Origin: an uncultured Dysosmobacter sp.
Lineage (GTDB): Bacteria > Bacillota > Clostridia > Oscillospirales > Oscillospiraceae
Length of the DNA stretch: 64,000 nt
NCBI GenBank assembly: GCA_934590165.1
Contig: CAKTOO010000016.1
Coordinates: 1-64,000, forward strand
Direction: 5' to 3'
The position numbers were made by a program, and so were the translations under genes. Position 1 is the first letter of the stretch. Every line of letters starts with the position of its first letter. Below are positions 8,669-17,600 of the stretch, one piece after another. Below the pieces are notes generated by a model. The model was given only the letters and a program-made list of their open reading frames with translations. It ran no database searches and was not told the origin of the DNA.

Positions 8669-9730
8669 GTGGCAGACATGAAATCTTTGAAACTCAACAA
8701 GACCACCCGCCGGAATTACCTGACCTATCTGCTGGTCATTCTGGCCTATGTGATCCTGCAGGTGCTGGGCAGCGCCGGCGCCATCAGTTCCTCTTTAAAA
8801 GGTATGCTGGTCCCTATCTGCGCCTACATCGTCATGGCAATCTCCCTGAACCTGACCGTCGGCGTGCTGGGCGAGCTGTCCCTGGGCCATGCGGGCTTTA
8901 TGAGCATGGGCGCCTTCACCGGCGTCACCGCCGCCATCGCCCTGCAGGACGCCATCCCCGCCGCCCCCCTGCGCATGGCCATCGCGCTGTTGGTGGGCGC
9001 CGCCTTCGCCGCCCTGGCAGGCTTCCTTATCGGCATCCCTGTGCTGCGGCTCAACGGCGACTATCTGGCCATCGTGACCCTGGCCTTTGGCGAGATCATC
9101 AAAAGCATCTTCAACAACCTCTATGTGGGCGTTGACAGCAAGGGCATGCACATGAGCCTGCTCAGCGATAAGACCAATCTGGCCGAGGGCGGCAAGCTCA
9201 TCGTCGCCGGGCCCATGGGCATCGGCGGCATCCAGAAGATCTCCACCTTCACCGCCGGTTTTGTCCTGGTGATGATCACGCTGATCGTGGTGTTCCATCT
9301 GGTGAACAGTCGGGCGGGCCGGGCCATCATGGCCATCCGGGACAACCGCATCGCCGCCGAGAGCGTGGGCGTCAATATCACGAAGTACAAGATGATGGCT
9401 TTCGTCACCTCCGCCGCCCTGGCCGGCGCCGCCGGCGCCCTGTTCGCCATGAACTACTCCACCATCGTCGCCAACAAGTTCGACTTCAACACCTCTATCC
9501 TGGTGCTGGTGTTCGTGGTGCTGGGCGGCCTTGGCAACATGCTGGGTTCCATCGTCGCCGCCGCGGCCCTGACCATTCTTCCCGAGGCCCTGCGCCAATT
9601 CTCCGACTACCGGATGCTGGTCTACGCCATCGTGCTGATCCTGGTGATGCTGGCCACCAACAACCCCACTTTGAAAACCTTCTTTGGCCGGTTCAAGCCC
9701 GGCAAGTCCCACGGAAAGGAGGCCGCCTGA
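8669..9730 (+). CDS. livM: Branched-chain amino-acid ABC transporter permease LivM
   Basis: This 353-residue multi-pass membrane protein belongs to the LivM family (LTVGVLGELSLGHAGFMSMGAF near residue 70 and VLGGLGNMLGSIVAAA near 290). Its coding begins one base after the livH stop. The start drawn is GTG at 8669; an in-frame ATG at 8678 has a better-spaced GAGGTG and may be the real start, giving 350 residues. It is the partner of LivH. Confidence 0.94.
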   Translation: MADMKSLKLNKTTRRNYLTYLLVILAYVILQVLGSAGAISSSLKGMLVPICAYIVMAISLNLTVGVLGELSLGHAGFMSMGAFTGVTAAIALQDAIPAAPLRMAIALLVGAAFAALAGFLIGIPVLRLNGDYLAIVTLAFGEIIKSIFNNLYVGVDSKGMHMSLLSDKTNLAEGGKLIVAGPMGIGGIQKISTFTAGFVLVMITLIVVFHLVNSRAGRAIMAIRDNRIAAESVGVNITKYKMMAFVTSAALAGAAGALFAMNYSTIVANKFDFNTSILVLVFVVLGGLGNMLGSIVAAAALTILPEALRQFSDYRMLVYAIVLILVMLATNNPTLKTFFGRFKPGKSHGKEAA

Positions 9731-9731
9731 T

Positions 9732-10565
9732 ATGTTTGGAAAGCTGGTTCCCGTCCCCTCCGGCAGCATGATCCCCGACCGGGACATTGACAAAAGGCCC
9801 ATTCTGGAGTGCATCAACCTAGGCATCACCTTCGGCGGCCTGAAGGCTGTGGAGGACTTCAACCTCACCATCGGCCGCACCGAGATCGCGGGTCTCATCG
9901 GCCCCAACGGCGCGGGCAAGACCACGGTGTTCAACCTGCTGACCAAGGTCTACCAGCCCACCCACGGCACCATCCTGCTGGGGGGCAAGGACACCCACAG
10001 CATGAACACCATGCAGGTGAACCGGGCCGGTATCGCCCGCACCTTCCAGAACATCCGCCTGTTCCAGAAGCTGTCCGTGGAGGACAACGTGAAGGTGGGC
10101 ATGGACGCCAACATGAAATATAATATGTGGAGCGGCATTTTCCGCCTGCCCGGCTATTGGCATGAGGAAAAGTCGGCTCACGAGCGGGCCATGGAGCTTC
10201 TGAGCCTGTTCAACATGACAGGCCTGGCGGACGTCCCCGCCGGCTCCCTGCCCTACGGCGCCCAGCGCCGCCTGGAGATCGTCCGGGCCCTGGCCACCAA
10301 TCCCTCCCTGCTGCTGCTGGACGAGCCCGCCGCGGGCATGAACCCCTCCGAGACGGCGGAGCTGATGGAGAACATCCGCAAGATCCGGGACACCTTCCAG
10401 ATCGCCGTCCTGCTGATCGAGCACGATATGAACCTGGTCATGAACATCTGCGAGGGCATCTGCGTGCTAAACTTCGGCCGCGTCATCGCCAAGGGCAGTC
10501 CGGAGGACATTCAGTCCAACCCGGCGGTCATTGAGGCGTATCTGGGCAAGAAAAAGGAGGCGTAA
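9732..10565 (+). CDS. livG: Branched-chain amino-acid ABC transporter ATPase LivG
   Basis: The protein has 277 residues. Walker A is GPNGAGKTTVFN, the signature region is LPYGAQRRLEI and Walker B is LLLLDEPAAGMNP. The LivG-type insertion after the Q-loop (ARTFQNIRLF) and the NPSETAELM stretch are characteristic. The reading frame is open further upstream into livM, but GGAAAGGAGG followed by ATG at 9732 defines the start. It drives LivHM from the cytoplasm together with LivF. Confidence 0.95.
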   Translation: MFGKLVPVPSGSMIPDRDIDKRPILECINLGITFGGLKAVEDFNLTIGRTEIAGLIGPNGAGKTTVFNLLTKVYQPTHGTILLGGKDTHSMNTMQVNRAGIARTFQNIRLFQKLSVEDNVKVGMDANMKYNMWSGIFRLPGYWHEEKSAHERAMELLSLFNMTGLADVPAGSLPYGAQRRLEIVRALATNPSLLLLDEPAAGMNPSETAELMENIRKIRDTFQIAVLLIEHDMNLVMNICEGICVLNFGRVIAKGSPEDIQSNPAVIEAYLGKKKEA

Positions 10566-10567
10566 GC

Positions 10568-11278
<711 letters not shown>

Positions 11279-11279
11279 T

Positions 11280-11337
11280 CGTCGGAGCAAAGTCCGTTTC
11301 GTTCCGTTTCCGCCTTTCGTACCGTTCCGTTTCCGCA
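11280..11337 (+). repeat. Half-terminator repeat and TTCCGTTTC direct repeats after livF
   Basis: CGTCGGAGCAAAGTCCG (11280-11296) is identical to one arm plus loop of the tRNA-Ser terminator at 28282-28313 (there as reverse complement). It is followed by repeated TTCCGTTTC units (TTCG-TTCCGTTTCCGC twice). This appears to be a truncated copy of a dispersed terminator-type repeat. Confidence 0.6.
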
Positions 11338-11345
11338 AAATATCA

Positions 11346-11378
11346 AAAAAGGAGAGTGCAATGCACTCTCCTTTTTCT
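11346..11378 (+). terminator. Terminator of the liv operon
   Basis: AAAAAAGGAGAGTGCA (11346-11360 region) pairs with TGCACTCTCCTTTTT across the perfect palindrome GGAGAGTGCAATGCACTCTCC; T-run and A-run flank it, so it may work in both directions. Confidence 0.92.
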
Positions 11379-11418
11379 TTGCATTTTTCTCCCAGTGTGG
11401 TATACTGCTGTCAAGACA
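11378..11418 (+). promoter_or_regulatory. niaR promoter and putative NiaR operator
   Basis: TTTGCA (11378-11383), 17-bp spacer, TATACT (11401-11406), then TGTCAAGACA (11409-11418) right at the expected start site. The same decamer lies in the promoter of the downstream transporter gene (12020-12029), supporting autoregulation and co-regulation by NiaR. Confidence 0.7.
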
Positions 11419-11439
11419 ACCCGTAGGGAGGTATCCGCC

Positions 11440-11949
11440 ATGCATGCCGAGGAACGCCGTCAGGCCATTTTGAATACGCTCAACCACGCCGGCCATCCTG
11501 TCAGCGCCACAGCTCTGGCCCGGCAGTTCTCCGTCAGCCGTCAGATCGTGGTGGGAGATGTGGCTTTGCTGCGGGCTGCGGGAGCCAATATCTCCGCCAC
11601 TCCCCGAGGCTATGTGGTCCTGCAGGAAGCCGGCGGCCTGGTGCGCCAGGTGGCCTGCCAGCATGACGCCGCCGGCATGGAGGCGGAGCTGAACGCCATA
11701 GTGGACCAGGGCTGCATGGTACTGGATGTCATTGTGGACCATCCCATTTACGGCCAGCTGACAGGTCCTTTGCAGCTGGCCAGCCGGTACGACGTGAGCC
11801 AGTTTATCGCCCGCTGTGCCCGGGCGGAGGCCCGCCCCTTGTCAGACCTGACTGGAGGCATTCATCTTCACACCCTCTCCTGCCCCGACGAGGCTGCTTT
11901 TCAGCGGGTACAAGCGGCTCTGCGGGATATGAGTGTCCTTCTGGAGTAA
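11440..11949 (+). CDS. niaR: NiaR/YrxA-type niacin-responsive transcriptional repressor
   Basis: The 169-residue protein has an N-terminal winged HTH_11 domain (residues 1-60; RRQAILNTLNHAGHPVSATALARQFSVSRQIVVGD in pieces) and a C-terminal 3H domain. The 3H histidine signatures are visible: CQHDAAGMEAEL, VDHPIYGQL and GGIHLHTL. In characterised Firmicutes NiaR binds nicotinate and then represses NAD-synthesis or niacin-uptake genes. The ATG at 11440 follows TAGGGAGG. The next gene is a membrane transporter with the same operator, so the pair looks like a local niacin-sensing and uptake unit. Confidence 0.88.
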   Translation: MHAEERRQAILNTLNHAGHPVSATALARQFSVSRQIVVGDVALLRAAGANISATPRGYVVLQEAGGLVRQVACQHDAAGMEAELNAIVDQGCMVLDVIVDHPIYGQLTGPLQLASRYDVSQFIARCARAEARPLSDLTGGIHLHTLSCPDEAAFQRVQAALRDMSVLLE

Positions 11950-11978
11950 AGGAATCTGCTCTTTCGGAAAAAATGCCG

Positions 11979-12046
11979 TTGACAATCCATAGCATTGCGT
12001 GTATAGTGTGGTAGACAGATGTCAAGACACCTGTCTACCACACTAT
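11979..12046 (+). promoter_or_regulatory. Promoter with nested NiaR-type operator and 16-bp inverted repeat
   Basis: TTGACA (11979-11984), 17-bp spacer, TATAGT (12002-12007). Overlapping the -10 box, ATAGTGTGGTAGACAG (12003-12018) is perfectly inverted at 12031-12046, with a 12-bp centre containing TGTCAAGACA (12020-12029). Bound protein here would cover the start site. The inverted repeat could also form an RNA hairpin at the 5' end of the message. Confidence 0.8.
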
Positions 12047-12072
12047 GATTATAAAGGAACCAGGTGCTCCCC

Positions 12073-13146
12073 ATGGAAAATGTAAAAGCCTTCCTCCAGC
12101 GCAAAAACATTGTAATTTCTGCCAAGCGGTACGGCATCGACGCTCTGGGCGCCATGGCCCAGGGCTTGTTCTGCTCCCTGCTCATCGGCACCATCATCAA
12201 GACCCTAGGCCTCCAGCTGGGCGTCCAGTATCTCACCGACATCGGCGTTTACGCCATGAGCGTTTCCGGCCCCGCCATGGCCGTCGCCATCGGCTACGCC
12301 CTGAAAGCGGACCCCATGGTGCTGTTCTCCCTGGCCGCTGTGGGCTGGGCCGCCAATGCCGAAGGCGGTGCAGGCGGTCCCCTGGCTGTACTTATCATCG
12401 CCATCGTGGCGGCTGAATGCGGCAAAGCCGTCAGCAAGGAAACAAAGATCGACATCCTGGTGACGCCCGCTGTCACCATCGTGATCGGTGTGGCCCTGGC
12501 AAAGCTCATTGCGCCTCCCATCGGCACCGCCGCCAGCGCCTTCGGCACCATCATTGACAACGCCACCAAGCTCCAGCCCTTCTGGATGGGCATTGCCGTC
12601 AGCGTGCTGGTGGGTGTGGCACTGACCTTGCCCATCTCCTCCGCTGCCATCTGCTCCGTGTTGGGACTGACGGGTCTGGCCGGCGGTGCCGCCGTGGCGG
12701 GCTGCTGTGCCCAGATGGTGGGCTTTGCCGTCATGAGCTTCAAGGAAAACCGCTGGGGCGGCCTGATAAGCCAGGGCCTTGGCACATCTATGCTGCAAAT
12801 GCCCAACATCGTGAAAAATCCCCGCATCTGGATCCCCCCCACCCTGGCCTCCGCCATTACCGGCCCCATTGCCACCTGCGTTTTTAAGCTGGAGATGAAT
12901 GGCGCTCCCATCAACTCCGGCATGGGCACCTGCGGCCTGTGCGGCCAGATCGGCGTGTGGACCGGCTGGCTGGCTCCCAGTGAGGAAGCCATCGCCAAGG
13001 GCGCCGCCGCCATCACGCCCACCGGTTTTGACTGGCTGGGGCTGGTCCTCATCTGTTTTGTTCTCCCCGCTATTCTGGCCCCCGCCATCAACCAGGTGTG
13101 CCGGAAGCTGGGCTGGGTGAAGGACGGTGACCTGACCCTGGAGTGA
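12073..13146 (+). CDS. PTS EIIC-like membrane transporter (PTS_EIIC_2 type), candidate NiaR-controlled niacin carrier
   Basis: The 357-residue protein has about nine to ten hydrophobic segments rich in Gly/Ala and motifs such as LPISSAAICSVLGL, GLGTSMLQMPNI and PINSGMGTCGLCGQIG. These match the stand-alone PTS EIIC-like family often annotated only as a PTS sugar transporter IIC. No EIIA/EIIB domain is attached or nearby, so PTS-coupled sugar transport is doubtful. Its promoter carries the same TGTCAAGACA as niaR, so niacin or an NAD precursor is the inferred substrate. The ATG at 12073 has CCAGGTG 6 nt upstream; a GTG at 12064 is an alternative. Confidence 0.75.
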   Translation: MENVKAFLQRKNIVISAKRYGIDALGAMAQGLFCSLLIGTIIKTLGLQLGVQYLTDIGVYAMSVSGPAMAVAIGYALKADPMVLFSLAAVGWAANAEGGAGGPLAVLIIAIVAAECGKAVSKETKIDILVTPAVTIVIGVALAKLIAPPIGTAASAFGTIIDNATKLQPFWMGIAVSVLVGVALTLPISSAAICSVLGLTGLAGGAAVAGCCAQMVGFAVMSFKENRWGGLISQGLGTSMLQMPNIVKNPRIWIPPTLASAITGPIATCVFKLEMNGAPINSGMGTCGLCGQIGVWTGWLAPSEEAIAKGAAAITPTGFDWLGLVLICFVLPAILAPAINQVCRKLGWVKDGDLTLE

Positions 13147-13194
13147 TTTCCCAGGAAGTTTACATAACCACCTATAAAGACTTTATATAGCCAT

Positions 13195-13266
13195 AGCCTC
13201 TTAAGGGAACTGAATTGCTTGCCATCCGCATTGCTTTTCAGATGCTCCCTTAAGAGGCTTTTATAT
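13195..13266 (+). terminator. Terminator of the EIIC-like gene, long loop
   Basis: AGCCTCTTAAGGGA (13195-13208) and TCCCTTAAGAGGCT (13246-13259) make a perfect 14-bp stem followed by TTTATAT. The 37-nt loop is unusually long and itself contains repeated ATTGCTT stretches. Confidence 0.75.
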
Positions 13267-13916
13267 ATCTGCGCTCCGAAAAGCGTCATGTTTCCTGTTC
13301 AGGTATTTCCTTTTTTGAACAATAAAAGCTCCTCTTCGCCCTTCCCGGCGGCATGATAAGCAGCAGACGCCCTGTCCTTTCCTGTTCATTTCTTCCATGG
13401 CAGGGTCGAATCCAGGCTTTCGATGGTAGTCGGCGTATGTATAAGGCGGCAAAGCATGATTCCCTGCCTCCGGCCGAAAGTGTGCGGAATTTTGCGGACA
13501 ACATAACAGCTTACATGGGGCAAATCCTCACTTTGCCGGTGCAAGGTTGTTCCAAAATGAAAGCATTATGAGCAACCTCACGGGCAACACGCAGGCTTGT
13601 TTTTTTGATAACAGAGACTGCGGATACCGCTGCCAGATTTTTGGTGAGCTTCCGTCTGCCGCAAAAGCAAGCGGATGACGTTCCTTAAAATGCATGAAAA
13701 TGATTTGTTGCCTGTGTCGTTTTCTGGTGCCTCGTTTATATGGCATAAACGCTCTCTTTTCCTCTGTACATTTTATGCACGAATCTTTTCGTGTGATTTC
13801 GTGTGGCACGTGAATAGTATTTTTTCTTTTCATCCCTTATAATAAAGGCAACAGCGGTTCGTGAGTGAAATAGCTGCACCGCGAGGGGTGTTATCAAAAG
13901 CTGAAGGAGCATTGCT
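13267..13916. other. 650-bp intergenic region without a convincing gene
   Basis: Short reading frames exist on both strands but lack ribosome binding sites and recognisable composition. Near the right end a TATAAT (13838-13843) could be the -10 box of the downstream oxidoreductase gene, but no good -35 box is paired with it. A small hairpin CACGAATCTTTTCGTG lies near 13780-13795. The stretch could be decayed sequence or hold an unrecognised RNA. Confidence 0.5.
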
Positions 13917-14936
13917 ATGAAGGAAGTAAAAGTTGGCATTGTCGGCCTGGGCCGTCTCGGCTCTGTCCATGCTGAAAATTTGGCGTTCAAGATTCCCGGC
14001 TGCAAGCTGGCCGCCGCCTGCTCCCTTGTGGAGAAAGAGCTGGAATGGGCGAAGGATTACCTCAAGGTCGATTTCGTCACGACCGACTATAAGAAGATGG
14101 TCGATGAAGCTGACATTGAAGCCGTCGTCATCGTTTCCTCCTCTCCCGAGCACTGCTGGATGATCGAATACGCGCTGGACGCCGGCAAGCACGTATTCTG
14201 TGACAAGCCGCTGGGCTGCTCACTGGAGGAGTGCAAGCGCGCCGAGGCTGCGGTGGAGCGTCATCCGGACAAGCTGTTCTTCCTGGGCTTTATGCGCCGC
14301 TATGATCCGTCCTATGCCCATGCGAAAGAGCAGATCGACGCGGGCAAGATCGGCAAGCCCTACCTGGTCAAGGCCACCGGCCTGGACCCCGAGGCGCTGG
14401 TCGAGAGCTGCATCAAATTCTCCAAGACCTCCGGCGGCATTTTCATCGATGCGGCATCTCATGACATTGACCTGATGCGCTGGTTCCTGGGCGGCGAGAT
14501 CACCGAGGTCTACGCGGCCGGCACCACGTTCAAGCACCCGGAATTTGCCGAAAACGGCGACACCGAGACCGGCATGGCGATGCTGAAGCTGGACAACGGC
14601 ACCGTCGCCTTCCTGCATGTTGGCCGTACCGCCCCCCACGGCTATCACACCGAGACCGAGATCGTTGGAACCGAGGGCCACATCCGCGTTGCCGGTGTAC
14701 CCTGGAAGGACCGCACCATGATCTACGACCAGTACGGTGCCCGGCAGGAGATCATCGAAAACTTCCCCCAACGTTTCGCGGAAGCCTATTTGCTGGAGAT
14801 GGTCGATTTCATCGACTGCATCCAAAAGGGCCGCAAGCCTGAGCTGACGGTATACGACGGCACGAAGGCCACCATCGTCACCTATGCGATCACCGATTCG
14901 TTCCACAGCGGCAAGGCCGTCAAGGTCGAATATTGA
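13917..14936 (+). CDS. Gfo/Idh/MocA family NAD(P)-dependent oxidoreductase (inositol 2-dehydrogenase-like)
   Basis: The 339-residue protein has an N-terminal Rossmann domain (GLGRLGSVHAENL at about residues 10-22), the DKPLG version of the EKP motif near residue 97 and the C-terminal Gfo/Idh/MocA fold (ASHDIDLMRWFLGGE near residue 180, holding the catalytic-type D and H). These enzymes oxidise inositols, sugars or sugar acids in the cytoplasm. The ATG at 13917 follows GAAGGAG. It stands alone between two terminators. Closest known activity would be myo- or scyllo-inositol 2-dehydrogenase, but this is a family-level inference. Confidence 0.88.
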   Translation: MKEVKVGIVGLGRLGSVHAENLAFKIPGCKLAAACSLVEKELEWAKDYLKVDFVTTDYKKMVDEADIEAVVIVSSSPEHCWMIEYALDAGKHVFCDKPLGCSLEECKRAEAAVERHPDKLFFLGFMRRYDPSYAHAKEQIDAGKIGKPYLVKATGLDPEALVESCIKFSKTSGGIFIDAASHDIDLMRWFLGGEITEVYAAGTTFKHPEFAENGDTETGMAMLKLDNGTVAFLHVGRTAPHGYHTETEIVGTEGHIRVAGVPWKDRTMIYDQYGARQEIIENFPQRFAEAYLLEMVDFIDCIQKGRKPELTVYDGTKATIVTYAITDSFHSGKAVKVEY

Positions 14937-14967
14937 CCGAAAGCAAATACAATTGACAAAATACCGG

Positions 14968-15002
14968 GCCGCGGCATCCAAAATGGATGCCGCGGCTCTT
15001 TG
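14968..15002 (+). terminator. Terminator after the oxidoreductase gene
   Basis: GCCGCGGCATCC (14968-14979) and GGATGCCGCGGC (14985-14996) with a 5-nt loop, followed by TCTTTG. Confidence 0.85.
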
Positions 15003-15055
15003 CTTCTATCATCAGGGAACCGGGGTTGCATTTTGGGGGAAGGAGTGCTTAAATA

Positions 15056-16070
15056 GTGGGTACAACAACGGGGAGTCTGCGGAAGCAGGCTGAGATGCGG
15101 CTGTGTCGCCGGGCGAGCCGTCTGGCAGGTCCTGTTCATCCTGCCAATGCTGGTCCCCTCGGTTTCGCTGGGCACAAGGCTGGTGCTGCTGGGGACCAAC
15201 GGCTTTTTGACCCGGCTCCTCCGCCTGTCCGGCAGCATCTACGGCCTGCACGGCATCGTTCTGGGGCAGGTGCTGTATTCCACTCCGGTGGTGTTTTTGC
15301 TGCTTTGCAACATCCTGCTCTACGAGGATTATACCCCGCACGAGGCAGCCATGGTGCTGGACATTCCGGCCCACCGCCGCTTTACCGGCATTGCACCGCG
15401 CCACCTTTGGTGGGAGAGCGTCACCGCGACCTTTCGGTGTTTTCCATGGCCGTAACAGATTACGGAATCCCGCTGGCCGTGGGAGGCAAGACAAAGACGC
15501 TGTCCACGGTTTTGTATTCCAGTGTTGCCGGACAGCTGCAATTCGGAAAAGGCAGTGTGATCGGTGCCTGCCTGCTGGTGCCGGCCGTGCTGGTGTTTTT
15601 GTTCGATTCCGGCCGCAGGCGGGACGGTGATCGCGTCCTTCGCGGCATATGCCGCCGCCCGGCAGCGGAGTGCGGCCACACGGCTGGTGCATCTGCTTTC
15701 CACACTGACGCTGTCGGTTCCCGGCCTGGTGCTTGGCCTTGCCTATGTTCTGGCATTTAAGCAGAGTCCCCTCTACGAAACCATGGGCATCCTCATTCTT
15801 TCCAGCACTGTACATTTTTTCACAACCCCGTATCTCATGCTTTACCAGGCATTCGGCAAGCTAAACGCCAACCTGGAAGGCACGGGGCAAGTCCTCGGTA
15901 TTCCTCCCGTTCGCCTGTTTGTGAATGTGTTTTTGCCCCAGTGCGAAGAAACGCTGGCGGACATGGCCGCGTATTTCTTTTTGAACGCCAATCTGCTGGC
16001 GCGCGGGATTTCATTCTTACTGAAGCGCCGGCTCCGGCGTGTGCGCCAGCAGCCGAGCGGTATAGAATAA
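15056..16070 (+). pseudogene. Broken ABC permease gene (FbpB/aminophosphonate-permease type)
   Basis: Permease sequence is spread over frames. AVWQVLFILPMLVPSVS onward to SIYGLHGIVLGQVLYSTPVV and EAAMVLDIPAHRR is in one frame (about 15,110-15,430). FSMAVTDYGIPLAVGGK to VLVFLFDS continues in a second (about 15,435-15,610). TVIASFAAYAAARQ to FVNVFLPQCEETLADM continues in the first again (about 15,620-16,070). Two frameshifts and loss of the N-terminal half make it non-functional as read. The EAA-loop regions of both modules are recognisable. No intact binding protein or ATPase is adjacent. Confidence 0.85.
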
Positions 16071-16088
16071 GCCCATCGGCATGGATAA

Positions 16089-16135
16089 AAACCGGGCAGT
16101 TCATTGCATTGCAATGGACTGCCCGGTTTCTCCTT
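16089..16135 (+). terminator. Terminator-like palindrome after the permease pseudogene
   Basis: AAACCGGGCAGT (16089-16100) and ACTGCCCGGTTT (16118-16129) pair perfectly; the loop holds an inner CATTGCAATG palindrome; TCTCCTT follows. Confidence 0.75.
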
Positions 16136-16329
16136 GTTAATGGACTGCCGGTTTTCCCGAATGTGCACGGTGCGCTTCGCCTTTCGCAGAAGGATGTGCG
16201 CTGATGGATGTCTCTCCAACATTGCTTAAAACAGATAGGGAACATTCCCCTGGCACGTACAGCAAAGCCTTGAGCCACCCGCTTCACACAGAACGCCAGC
16301 AGCTTTTTTACAGGCATCTGACCAATAGC

Positions 16330-16738
16330 TGGAAGAAGCCGCCGGCACCCATCACCACGCTCTTACGGCCTTGCGGCGTATCCAGAAGCATTACGATACA
16401 GTCGGCCCGGTCCACACTCAAAATATGCAGCTCATTCATGTTTTTCCAATCCTACCTCGCAGCGGTCATCAGTGCGGCTCAAGCTGCCGCAGCCTTGCTC
16501 AAAACACATCCAGATCCTGCCCGTTTACGACCACGCCTCCCCGGATCTCATGGAGCTGGTAGCCGGTAGGGTTGTCTTTTTCAAAGCCATGGATTTGAAA
16601 ATCAATATCCACCCGTAAGCCTGCAAAATATGGTCCGTCATATTTTGCAGCCCCTTGGGGGCAAAATCCACCAGATAAGCCTGTTCATCCACAACCACCG
16701 CCGTGGCAGGGCCACCGGCATTTGGTTCCGCATGGGGG
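16330..16738 (-). pseudogene. Remnants of metallo-beta-lactamase-fold protein gene(s)
   Basis: On the minus strand a frame near 16,738-16,610 reads EPNAGGPATAVVVDEQAYLV then DFAP, and a shifted frame near 16,620-16,515 reads HGFEKDNPTGYQLHEIRGG then VVV. Together they resemble the middle of ribonuclease-Z/arylsulfatase-type MBL hydrolases. A separate piece at 16,445-16,330 (LHILSVDRADCIVMLLDTPQ and onward to GAGGF) resembles the N-terminal strand of ComEC-like MBL proteins. Start, metal-binding HxHxDH and C terminus are absent or out of frame. Assignment is by eye only. Confidence 0.5.
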
Positions 16739-16773
16739 TACCTCTCCCAATAATACCAGTTTTGTCCGTGACA

Positions 16774-17364
16774 TCAAGTCTCTTCCTCCGAGATGTGTTT
16801 TGTGGAAATTTTTGCAAATTTATGCAGAAGGCCGAAAACCGGCGTCAGGTACAGCAAAAACAGATACGGGAAAAATACGCCTCAGGCCATGCCCAGCGTG
16901 CCCGACATATAAATGCAGTCCACGGGATCATCGGTCCTGCAAGCGTTCCGGAATCCTCAATGCATCCGGGCAGGATCTCCGGGGCAATTTTCCTCTCCCG
17001 GAACATGGGTGCCATCAAGCGGTCGGTCAGAACATGGAACACAGGAGAAGAACAGTTCACAATGCTGGTCGCATAGCCCACCAGCATCGTCACGAGGAGC
17101 AGAATGGATTCCCTCCACAAAGAGCCGCAGAATACAGTCCAGAACGCCCACCTTCAACGCATCAAAGGCGCCGTCCAGAATCCGCTCATAATCGCTCCGG
17201 TTTCCCAGGCAGAACAGATAAATGATCACCCAATTGAAAAGCAGGCCGATTATGAGGCCTCCCGTTTTCAGGTGGATGCAGGCCGCCACGGACGCAATAA
17301 TCAGGAGAAGCAAGATCAGGCACTGTATCCCATTCAGCTTCTTCTCTTTTCCTTTCGTACCCAT
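16774..17364 (-). pseudogene. NhaC-type Na+/H+ antiporter remnant (internal deletion and frameshifts)
   Basis: An intact beginning with GGGAGGAAATAAACTG before ATG (17364-17362) gives about 75 residues with two hydrophobic helices. Around 17,140 it jumps in another frame to a C-terminal NhaC segment (VGYATSIVNCSSPVFHVL, then EILPGCIEDSGTLAGPMIPW), and then another shift gives YMSGTLGMA followed by a stop and a tail ending at 16774. The family is about 450 residues, so over half is missing. IEDSGTLxxPxIPW is the conserved NhaC motif. Confidence 0.75.
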
Positions 17365-17543
17365 CAGTTTATTTCCTCCCAATCCCAATGTTTTAACGTT
17401 TTTAACCGTTAAAGCAGAGACATCGAAAATTATGCTACGAGCGCAGAGGATATGCACCCGTCAAACGCATTCGCTCCCTTGCGTTCTCTGCCGCTGCCCG
17501 CTTACAGGCAGCCTTTTCTCAGTGCAAGGATGATGCAGGAAAC

Positions 17544-17583
17544 GCAAAAAGTCCCAAAGCCGAAATGGCTTCAGGACTTTTGC
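17544..17583 (-). terminator. Terminator of the cyclic-di-GMP gene
   Basis: GCAAAAAGTCC (17544-17554) and GGACTTTTGC (17574-17583) with an inner AAGCC/GGCTT pairing; about 18 bp downstream of the stop of the minus-strand gene; T-rich on both sides. Confidence 0.8.
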
Positions 17584-17600
17584 ATCTACTGCGGAGTGAT

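Noticed and set aside
13353..13571. 72-residue frame in the intergenic region before the oxidoreductase
   Set aside because: No ribosome binding site, mixed composition and overlap with frames on the other strand; judged non-coding.
16204..17225. Several plus-strand frames of 100-170 residues
   Set aside because: They run antisense to recognisable minus-strand MBL-fold and NhaC remnants.
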